Positions 49,501 to 61,500 of a stretch of DNA of 64,000 nt are shown here, in pieces (within the stretch, counting starts at the first letter, position 1; every line of letters starts with the position of its first letter). The notes below the pieces were generated by a model. That model made no database searches. It saw only the letters and a list, made by a program, of their open reading frames with translations, and had not been told where the DNA came from. The position numbers and the translations under genes are program-made. Source of the DNA: Pomacea canaliculata (lineage: Eukaryota > Mollusca > Gastropoda > Architaenioglossa > Ampullariidae); NCBI RefSeq assembly GCF_003073045.1, contig NC_037590.1, forward strand, positions 29,786,449 to 29,850,448, in the 5' to 3' direction.

Positions 49501-52500
49501 GAACGAGACCACACATCCAAAAGCTGTTCTTACGGAGACAATAAGCAGGAGAGGGGATAGCTTGAAGATAATAGAAAGTTACAACAAAAAGTGTGTAGAG
49601 TTTACACATGTGGTTAATATTTCCGCATCAAGAATGCAAAGAAGATGGTCTGTTGTTGATCAGGCATTAAATTGAAAAATGTGAAAGTTAAGCATGGATA
49701 GACACGCATATACATATTTCCTTCACTAAGAATGTGCAAAGCTTTGTGACGAAGGATGAGACAAAGTATGAGATATTGGAGCCACCACCACGAACGAGTT
49801 ATTTTCAGGGATTGACAGACGGGAGAGCAGCAATGGCTGAGGCCGTGACAGCAGCAGAAGTAACTCTTCCTTCTGTGTGGTGTCAGTAATACCTTGCTTT
49901 CGCCACAATCTTCGATAACCAACTCATATTCCTCCTCATCGCCTTCCTCATTGTCATTGCTGTCAACAACATCGTCATCGCTGGCATCGACCGCGCCCTC
50001 TGTTTTGCCGACTCGCTTTCGCTGAAAACGTTTGACCTTCTTTCGCTTCACCTCACTGATGTCCTTGACCTCGAGGCGGCACGTGCGATGACGCTTATGC
50101 AGGGGTCCCGACTAGGAGAGAGTTGACACACACATCAACATGCTTTTATGGCTGGCAACGTGCGCCCGACATTGGGGGGAGGGGAGTAAGGGAGGATGAG
50201 TTGAGGGGAGATGTGTGGGGCGACCTTTCGAGGCACCTATGCTGCAGTCACGGGGGACAAGCCATCCATGGAAGGAGGTGCAGACATACAAAAAAGCGGA
50301 AATTAGGCAACAAGTACCCTTGCTGCAGTCAACAGCAGTTACACAGCTGAATAGCATACAGACTTTTCATCAGATGTTCGTGTAAAAATCAGGATTTAGC
50401 AAACGAGGGGAAAAAAGAACGCTCGGTTCTGTGACTGCAGCAAAGGTAAGTAAAAGGTAAGAACGCCTTTGACGTAAGCTGTCAGGGTATTTATCTGGAG
50501 CGCCCCTGGTGACCAGCAGGAAATGTCCATACTACAACATCCCCAGGTCCCGCATCTTCATCAAGGGCTCGATAAATGCACCAACAGCTTCACGTTGTCA
50601 ACGTTATGTTAGTGGCGCCAGAAACTGCAAATGGGGGAGGGGGAGGGGTATTGAGGGTTGTGATGGAAGGAGGAGGCGAGTTATCCATGAAAAGGCGGAG
50701 CAGAGCAAGAACCCAAACCCCAGCACGAGACACGCAAAACAGTTCAACAGCAGCGTCAGCAGGAGGGGCGTCAGCAGCAAAGCGTCAACTGCCCTGTGTC
50801 CTGTACTCCCCAACGGTCCGTTTCTCACCTTGGGACCAGGGGGCCCCTGCGGGCCAGGATTGCCCTGAATGAAGCCGGCAGGGAACGAGGTGGGATGGGA
50901 GTCAGAACTCCCAAGACCACTCATTCTGGGCTTTCCCTGTAACACAAGCAATTTTAGTCCGCGCTGTTCCCGAAACCGCTTTGCGCATGTGCGGTGTAAC
51001 TGGCTGCCGCTGCAGCGACATCGTCACGTAGGAAATATAAAACTGACATAAGGCCAAACAAAGCACAAAACTCTTCCCAGCACACAGGTGCAAATTTCGG
51101 CTGTGAAACGTCGCATTTTCTGACGGGTAACAATTCAGTTTTAGAGAAGCATCCGGTGATTTTTTTAACTCAAAAAAAAAAAAAAATTAAGAGATATATC
51201 TGTAATTTAAGGTTAGTTACATGATATATACAAACGTGGTTATGAGACAGATCTCAAGCAGTTTAAAACCAGTAAATACACAAGGCCTCATGCAGCTTAG
51301 TGGTACAAATTATGGCTTGTATTATCATGATTAGGACCGAACATGTATTAGTATGATCTAGTATGTAAGCAATAACACTAGCGTCGTGCAGCTGGGGTGT
51401 CTGATATGCTTGTTAGAATATAGCAAAGCATCTCACATGCGCTGGCAAGATTTGATAAGTACTGTTTCGAGGGATGGTTGGGTAGGTTGAAGGGTGGGGG
51501 AAGTTATGCACGTTCATACCAGCTTGGAAAGCATTATAATCCATGCTAGCTGGAAAGCTTACTATTACGGAAACAACACACATCTCCGATGCTAAGACAT
51601 GCATTCAGTATTCATGACCTCACGATGCAGTTAGTATACATGCACCAGAAGTGAAGATGTTATGTCAGAGGGCACACAACCAGGTATTAAAAAAAATTAA
51701 CGTTGACATTTTTTTTCTCAACATTCATCAGTTTCAAAATGAAATTTGAGGATGGAAGGATGGGAGAGACTCGAAGTCTCGCTCTCGTCCTCCTCAAAAT
51801 AAATAAACACACATCACCAGTTATTTCTACATCATTAGCACTTACATTAGCATTATTAGCACTTGCATTATTGTTATTAGTATTGGCATTACTATTCAAG
51901 ATTCCGTTTGCTTGCAAAGAAACTGGTCACGCTTAGTGGCTTCAAGAAATGAGGTTCGTGAGAATGAAACTCTCTGCTGTATACACGTAAACAAACACTA
52001 AACCTAAGGGAGGGAACTAAGGTCCTAGTCTTTGGTTACATCATTGCACTAAGGGTCAGAACTCCGGCAACCAGGGTACGCACGCATGGCATGCAAAACT
52101 CACTCTGGGGCCCGGAGGACCGGGTGGGCCAGGAAACCCGGATGTCGCTTGGACCGCTATTTCCTGTCCAGTCGTTGTGTTTGTCCTGATGGTGACAGTG
52201 TTACCTGCCTCGCCTTTGCGGCCCGGCATGCCTGGAAGGCCTGGTAGGCCTGGGAGGCCTTCTAGACCGCGTACACCCTTCTCTCCCCGCGGACCCTGTG
52301 CAGGACACGGGCGCATCTCAATGACTGGACCGATCTACGTCACTCCAGTGACGATGTGAGCGACGTCACCCGCAGCGACGGTGTCACTCATCAGTTTGGA
52401 CCAGTTGATTGAGCCAGCCATATGTTGTTATTGTTGTTGTTTACTGGGACTGGCCCATTATAAACGGCAGACAAGTTTTCGCTATTAATTTCAATTCTTA

Positions 52501-55500
52501 AAATAAAGGTGTATACTAAGGGACCGACCAGGATTGGACACGAACGGGCTTTTAAATTTATCTACTCATATTAAAAAAACAGCGAAGGGGCTCGGAGGAA
52601 TAGAATCCTTCAGCAACAAAACCATTCCTTCTCTCCTCTCTAAAATTCCTCATTTTTTGTCTTTGATGGACAAACCATTTGACTTCCCTTTATTTTCCAT
52701 TGTGCTGGGCCGTGAGTAGTGTGCAATGAGTAGTGTGCGATGGTGTTTGTTTGTGTGTATACTGTATCTGTGTCCATGCGTAGATATGTCTACATGCGTA
52801 GGCGTGTGTGTGTTTGTGAGTATATTGTGCTGTGTACATGCGTAGGGGAGTGTGTGTGTTACGTGTGCGATACAAATCAGTATTGCTAAGCACATAAGAA
52901 GCGATGAAATGAGCAATGCTTGACCTGAACATATTTTGACTTGATTTTGTGTGAAGACGATGGTATTGGTGAAATGTTTGTCAGTGGAGGACAGCAGTGG
53001 TTGATGTGGCAGTGACAGAAATGCGCGTACGAGAACAGACTGCGGGATAGAGGGGTCTGTCACTAAGCGTTTGCTCTTATTTCACCCCATTGATTGCAAT
53101 TAAACTGCAACAGCCATCTGAAACAATCTACCAGGTATTTCACTGCATATAGAGTTAGTCCACGCGTTAGTTCCGCTAAGTAGATAATTCCAGATAACGA
53201 ACAAACACAAGGTGAGTCATTTGTCCCTGAGTATACCACCGAACCCTCTGCAAGTCGGAGGAGTTTCAGTATTACTCTACTATAATGTTCTTGCGGTAGA
53301 GTTCAAAGCCATTTAAAGCAGCAAAGATAAAATAAGCCCGCTGAAGCTTTTTAGAATATTGTATTATGTGCACTGTACTTCATAGTATTACTAAGGATGT
53401 AAGGAAAGTTAATTATATAGAAACGGGATATTGCTACACACTAACATACATTACCTTGTGTGTATCTCAGATTTACTGTATTTTCAGTACATAATTATTC
53501 TACATCTAAATATTCACTCAATCTTTCGTTCCTGAAACATATATTAGTACCCTGTACTATGTATCACAGGGAGATAAAGACTTTCGTCGAACTATTTACA
53601 CAGATGTTATATTTTAGAGCAATATTGTCAGCAAAAAGCCTTTTCTGCACCTTCGCTAGTCTTCAAATGCCTTTCAGGCTAAAAGAAGCAGATACCAAGG
53701 CAACTGGAGGATGCAAAAGATTACTGACTCGAATCATGCCATTCTCTCATGTTCGCATCACTTTACAGGCACTAAGTAAATCAAATGAGACATTGATTGC
53801 AATTAAATAAATCTTCAGTAATAAAAGAAACCATTATTGCTAGACTTTGTCTTATGCGAAATGGGACAGTAAGAAGCCCTTTTGAAGATTGTCATTTCAG
53901 AATACAAGAATGAGATTTAAAGTTTAACATTGAGTAACATCAAGTTTCTATTAAGTCTCCAAGTCAAGGAGGTAAGCATTACATTTTGAGCAAAACATAA
54001 AATGAGAAAGTTAAAGGCAAAAACGGACTGATGGAAAAACGTTTGAGACAAAATTTAAAAAAATATTTATTCCATGATAGTAAGAAAAGGCATAACATTC
54101 ATTACACTTACAGCTTCTCCGGACTTTCCTTCCTCTCCTTTTGGCCCCTGAAAATAGACAGGGAAAAATAAAAACAGGAACACACACACACAAACCAGCT
54201 ACAAAGTATAATGACGCTGTTATCGTCTCTAAGTAGTCTATTCTTAGCATAAAGGTAGGCTAAACCGAAGACGCGAGCTTAACGGCTTCAAAGGTTGCTC
54301 TTGTTTAAAGATCTGTTTTGAATACGCACTTATTTTGTTATTGGTTTTATGTTATAAAATGCTCAAAACTGTCGCCGCCAGGGAAGGATGATTTTTTTTT
54401 TAATGGATCGTATTAACCGCGGGTAAGGGCAATTTTAAAAAGGGGAGGCTACCACCTAAAACAGGTGAATAAAGCATTCCCAGAGTTGCTTCCCTTACAC
54501 CACATGCTACCTCGTGGGAAGGAATGGGGATTAAGATAAGACTTTATTTGTCCCAGAGGGCAATTCTGGTGCAGCTCGATTAAAATTAGAATTCATACAC
54601 AATTGCATGCACAAAACTATTCATGTCTCATTCATAACCCATTCAAAAGTCACACTGCTGAAACAATAAAAGACAACCCGCAGGATTGGAGGACTACATA
54701 GTAGTCTTCCTCTTGGAACGAACATTAACAGCAACAAAAAACAGAATAAAAACAAAACAAACAAAAAACGAGCGGACCGCGGCTAAGGGCAATTTAAACA
54801 TGGGAGGCTACCACCTAAAACAAGTGAATAAAGCATTCCTAGAGTTGCTTCCCTTACACCACATGCTACCTCGCCGGGAAGGAATGGGGATTGGAAGAGT
54901 ACATAGTAGTCTTCCCCTGGAAGTTTGGGGACATTGCCGACAGCTCACGCAGGCACGAACTCCTGTGCAGACGCTCGCACACACACACTCTCTCTCTCTC
55001 ACACACACACACACACAAACTGCATACCTGAGGTCCTTCTGGTCCAGGTGGCCCCTGTTATGAGAAAGATGTTTGTAATTAACAATTTTATAGATCATGG
55101 GTACATGTATAATAGTACAAATTTGAAAATAATAACACTGTAAAAGTTAATGACAGGCGGCAAAGAACTTGCTTACCAAACATAGATGAAAATATCTATT
55201 CCTTGAAGATGGTTTCTTATGTTTTATTTGTTGGTATCTAGAACATTCCAGAGCAGCTGGGAAAGCTTAGCATGCCCTGAGTTAAAGTATGTGGAATAAA
55301 TGCTGTGTACAAATGAACTACAACCGCATATACAGCTTAGAAACCAACTCTGTTTCGTTCCGAGTTGAAATGAAGAGATGGCACACGTCAGCTGATCTGG
55401 AAACGTTCACCCTCGGTAAAAGTGAATGAAAGAGAAGAGACACCCCTCCCCCCCCCCCCCAAAAAAAAAAAAAAAAAAAAAACAACGAAAAAAAACCCCG

Positions 55501-58500
55501 AAAAAAAAACCAAACAACAAAAATACACTCGCTTCACACACACACAGAGAAGAAGGGGGAAAGATAGGCGGGAAGAGAGAGAAGAGAAAGAATAGAATAA
55601 GGAGAGAGTGAGCGGGAGAGAAAGAAAGAGAAGAGGGGTTTAAGGAGAAGTCAGAATGAAAGAAGGGAACAGAGAGAGAGACTCAAAGAGAGAGAGAGAC
55701 TCAAAAAGAGAAAGTAGGAGAAAAAGAGACAGCTAAACCACTGACTGGTTTTCCTGGCGGTCCTGTAACGCCATCAAAGCCGGGTAGCCCGGGTGGACCA
55801 GGATCTCCTTTTGGTCCTTGTGGGCCAGGTTCACCAGGTTCACCCTGTTAATCAAAGTACGGACGTCCGTGAGTCTCCAAAAGAAAGGATTTTTTTTTTT
55901 ACATTAGTTCTACTTTTCCCGCAGAAGTGCTGCCATCTGGCGATCGCTTGGCACCCTCTCCACATCCCGGAATTTATTCCTTACTTGAGCGAGGATGGAG
56001 GAGAAATAAAGGTGAAGTAGCGTGCTGTGACTGTCACTCACAAAAATAGGAGGACGAGCGAAGTCCTTTGTCAAGTTTAAGGCAGCAAGAAGTGCTTACT
56101 GTACCAACGTGTACTGTACCAATCTGACATTCGTTGAATCTTGGACTCACTTGTTGAATTAATTTCTTAGTCTCAGTGACGAAGGTCAATAGCGTCTAAA
56201 TCGAACACTTTACCAATGCTGCCAACAGCTTTCGTCTTACATATTCTTCCGTTATAAATGCTATTATTTTAAAAAAAAGAGTAGATAACATGTACTCTTT
56301 AGTGCTGTAAACAAGGAGCAGCTATTTGAGAAGCACGTGCAGACAAGAAAGCAGACTAACAGGCAATGTTATCGCCACTGCGCATGCGTGGTTGCCTTGC
56401 CAAAGTGTACATGCGCCGTTACATGCGGATGGCGACGAAGAGAAATGTGAACGACTGGCGACGACAACAAGAGAAAGCACGCACACAAACATTGGGATTA
56501 ACAAGAGCAAAACACGATATGGTAAGTGCAAGACTGTCCTCGCTAATAAAAGTGTTTGCCAACACTGTCGCGCCAACAAGCGTCATACATATACATCCAT
56601 TCATGCATCCATATCTTCACTTGTGTTTGTGTGTGTGTTGGTGGGATTATGGGGGAGGGGGTTGGGTGGTAGCATACAGAGAACTGAAAACGCTGTTTGC
56701 ACGGTTGCAGCTTTTTGGACAAAACTATCATCACCTGTTCGCCTGACAGCTTCGTATTTCTGGAAAAGCTTTAAAGATTCTTTTAATGATTCTAGAAATC
56801 TTAATTTGCAAGAAAAACTGCTTGCCTTCTGACAGACAGACAGACGCGTATCTTTCCTAACGATAACAGTCTGAAACTAACTTTAGAGCAGCAGAACTGT
56901 CTGATAATTTCGGAGGATGTCGAATACTTTTTTGCATAAAAATTATGTAAAAGGGTTTCTCTATCTCTGTCCTTCATACACACAAACGCCCTAGCGCGCA
57001 CGCACACACACATACATATACATACAACGCGAAGGTTGATAAACATAGCAGTTCTTTATCTTCATAATATAATTTTTATGAATATATTTGTCCAAATTTA
57101 TTCTGCGACTAAACTGTCGCCATGGTTACCTTTAGTTGCACAATCTTCAGTTCCCATTCAGACCCGTCTAATCCAGATGGAAGACCAGGAGGTCCGCGGT
57201 CACCCTGGAGACGGTTGCCATGCAAAAGCGAAAGCAGTCATGTGCGACGTGCCAGAGACATGCAAGCACGCGGACGTGCACGCTCCGGCCTGTGGTTTGC
57301 ACATCACGTGCTACCCGGTGGCAGGGCCAACGTGTACAGTCCGCTACCCTGCCACCAGGTGCTAACACAGCAGGGCCAGTGGCTCAGAGACACAACATTG
57401 CAAATACAATATCATCAGTAACATGTAAGTTTGTATCTAATTACATACTCTTGGCCTTCTAACTCATTGAAGAAGAGATCTGTTGGAAAGAAAAGACACA
57501 CTGAAACAAAACAGTTTGCTGCATTCAGATAATAGGCTTGAAAAATTATAAAAGATGAAAAAAGCCTGGAAACCGATTTTCTGCAAGCCACGTGTTGAAC
57601 TGAAACACTGACGATCATGCAAATGTAGGCAATCAGACTAACAATCATGCAAAGCATTGCAAAAGGACAGTGTAGAATTTCGTTTTTTCACATTTTCTGC
57701 AAGTGGCATGCTGGTCTGAAACACTTACAAACGTGCTAATGAAGCCTGCCAAATGAATAATCGCACAAAGCATTTTGAAATCACAAAGGAGAGTGCAACA
57801 TAATTGAATGTCCTGAAAGGTTCGTGCAAAATGGACGAAAATGAAGACCACAATATGTCGTGCCAAGTGTACTTAAGTCACGAACCTTTATTGTAATGAC
57901 CTCGTACGTTGACCCCTGTGATTGAGAAACGCGTAGTTAGAATACATGATACAGATTTTGTCAGAACAAGGCACAGGACATATCTAGTAACATTTTTAAA
58001 GACTTTCTGACAGCTAAAGGAGACCTCAGATGGGTATTTGGTTTAGAACTTCTCAGATCATTAAGGATTAAAATCCTATGTAAAAATATTTTCCACAAGC
58101 GATAATGATTAACGGTTTTCGTAATTCCAATCATGAGAATTTTGCCAGTTAGCGGTATCCGGAAGAGATGAATCATCTTAAAGCCAAAAAGAAAAATGCG
58201 GCACTCATAGTGACCATCACAAATGTACACACACTGTTTAAAGTGATATATTATTTTTTTCTGGTTTCTGATGGTTTGGTAACAACGAAATCAAAGAGAG
58301 TTTTGACATTATTCTTTTACTCAGATGGGTGCCAGGGGAGGTTTTACATCATTTTTGTTCATGTCTAGGGTGTCAGAGTATCTAAAAAACACAAATGATT
58401 AATGACCCAGGCAAATCCGATCACTAAAAATCCATTTTCTCCATATTATGTAAGCATTTGAAGTGTGTGTACATTTTGGGGCCTGCACTGCATAAATTGC

Positions 58501-61500
58501 TGCTTTATTCCAGGAACACACAACGCCATCTGGACTGATTGAAATACCTTTAAATGAACAATTTCGTGTGTCCCGGTTTGACCCTCCAATTTTATGGACC
58601 TTTTGATGCCCTGCAAGAGCAATTTGGTTGACAAATAAACGGTTTAATTTTTCTGGGGGACAGACAGTTCAAGGCACAACACAAACACTCGTCACAGAGA
58701 AACGCTGCAATCACGTGATTAGAACAAAACTCTGGTCTCAGTGTAAGCTGCCAGAAGTTAAAGTCCACCTGACATAAAGTGAAATAAAACTTTAGTAATG
58801 ATCAAACAGGTACAACTGTTAACACGAAAAATTTGTCAACACGAAAATAAAGAAAAGAAAGGCAAATAAAGGGGAAGGGGTGAAGAAGAAACAGGAGTTA
58901 ACCCCGAAAACTAAGAGTTTGGTTGAGATTGCAAACATGGATGGATTTCTGACATGGGGTAGTGGAGAAGGGTAATAGACCGATATTATAAACACGCTCC
59001 TCTAGAATCCAAGCTACTAATAAAAAGTTTATACACCATTCTTATGTTTACTTAATATTGTGTCTGAGGTGTCTATTATTAAAATACTAAATGATTTTAA
59101 AAGACAGTGTATTTAAGTCGTGCCTTTTAATTTTAAAAACAAAAGAAAATTTTCTACAAAATCAAAGAATAAAACGCTCAGAATTAAAAGTGACAGCGAC
59201 AGCAAGAACACAACCACAAGAACACGTTGTCAAGACTACCATACCTTCTGCCCCGGTGCCCCTGCCATACCATCAAAGCCTGGAAGACCAGTATCTCCTT
59301 TATCTCCCTTCATACCTTCATCCCCCTGTGGGATGCACACAGCAAGTTTATGAATGAATTCGGTAATGAACAGGGCATGAATGAAAAGGGAAACGAAAAT
59401 CTTCGTAACATTAAAAAATATGTACAGCTTTAAGGATAATTTGTGCTTAAAACAAGAAAACATACAAAGTTGTGTAGAAAGATTAAAAGCCTACTGGGAT
59501 GCCATTTAAAAAAAATTATTGAGTAAAGCTCTGTACAAGATATTTCCCCAAATGTGTGCATGGTGATGTTTGTATCTGGAAAGTGGATGTAGGGCATTCA
59601 CTCAGATTTGGGGAAATAGTATCTAGCACTTACAAAAATTACACCTCATTAGATCTTTAAGAAAAAAAAAAGGAAGAATAACTTATGTCGACAAAGGTGT
59701 TTTTTGCTATCGTTTATTTGTTCTGGCTTTTTTCAGACTTGTACTTTCTCTGTGGGACCGACGCCATTAGCTTCTCCTTTAGAAAGATGTTATCATACCT
59801 TATCTCCCTTGTCGCCCTTAGGTCCAGACACCCCCTGCAATACACAATATTATTATTTATAAGAATTTTCCTGTTGGCTACACAGGTCAGTTCCCACGTA
59901 TGCCTTTAAGTCAGCTAAGAAAACGCAAAAAATAAACTAGAGAGTAATTGTTCGTGGTTGTGAGTTAATATGTTTACATACAAGAATATTCGTCATTTGT
60001 TGAATCAATAATGAGGCGACACAGCGGCCATGCTCCGTTACTTACCGGTTCACCAGACTTTCCAGGTGCACCTATAGGACCCTGGAAAAAAGGTAGACTT
60101 ACGCATCAACATAGGACACACATTTATTTATTAGTAATATAAACCCTGTCACTTGTCGGGCCACACAGACTACGATAACAGTTCCCTTGTATCACACAAG
60201 ATGAAATTTAACGGTATGCTATGTAAAATTAAGTAAACGATGTAAAAAAATCACATTCATTCATTGCATACGATGTCGACAAATAAAGACAAAGAAATAA
60301 CTGATAATGCACATAGTGCATGATATAAAATTATACAAAATGAATGAACCTATGAATAATGAATAAAAAAAAAAAAGAATCTAGGAAGAACTGATAGAAG
60401 GAAAATAAGAAAAAATGACAGATTGACGTTAAGTTAGACGAAAGCCCAGACTAAAAAAATAATTCTACCAATTGGCGCAAGACAAACGATAAAAATTAAA
60501 TGCCTGAAAATGCACAAATAGTTTATTTTCCCAGCTAAAAAAAATATTCGCAGAGTTCTTAAAATACCTTTCAATCAAGTCATCGATTTGCTAAAAGTAA
60601 AAGTTACAATTACATCGCTTTAACTGCTGTGATCTATGCAATGATGATGATGAAGAAGAAGGTAATAATTTATACATATATACATCATTTGCCCGAGTGA
60701 GATTATGTGCTGTAATGTATGCGACAGTCGTTAGAAGCAATGGCAATATTGCCTGGCAAGTACAAGCAATGGCTGTTGTATTGGCGGAGACGAAGACGAG
60801 AAGCAAGCAGATGTCTGGAGCAAAGCGTGAAAGGAGCACAATGCACATACATCAGTGTGGCTACAACATGCATCATCGTCCTTAAAGTGCTTCGCTGTGA
60901 TCAGAGCACAGAGACCAACACAAACAAGACAAAATCGTGCGCATTTGGCAAAGCCCTGCATGTCGAGATATAGTAAACATTAATGCAAGACAAGAGATCA
61001 TTTCAAGTATAAACCAATTATGTTCGATCGCTAAAATTATTAAAATAACAAGGACCTCGAAATCAAATCGTTGAAGGCGTGGCAGGCTTTTTTTTCAAAA
61101 ATAATGTCAGGCAGAGGAAAGATGGATGGACGGTGTAAATATTTATAACAAAGTCTTACTTTTGATACCTTGAACATGTGTACAAAACTTCAAAACAATC
61201 CTTGTTGATCAGCTGTAAAAATGTTCACGTCCGCACGCAGACACTTGCACACACACACACATATTCATATACACAGGGACACTGGACCCAGCCCATTGAC
61301 TTAAAAAAGAAGTGTACACAGAGTGAAGAAAACACTGATTAGTCAGAGAAGAGGTTGACAAGAGAGGCGCACAGAAAGAAAAGTTACAACCGTGGAAGGC
61401 AGAATAATCATCTGGTTAACCTGTCAAACTAGTAAGGGGCAGCAATTAACTTCAGCTTGTTTTCTCTCTCTGTGTGTGTTAGTGCTATCATTAGATCAGT

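Noticed and set aside
52650..53063. 137-codon minus-strand frame
   Set aside because: Low-complexity THTHT translation of a GT-rich stretch within a collagen intron.
53185..53215. 'agataacgaacaaacac' resembling the Tigger leader
   Set aside because: Too short to assign; no flanking similarity.
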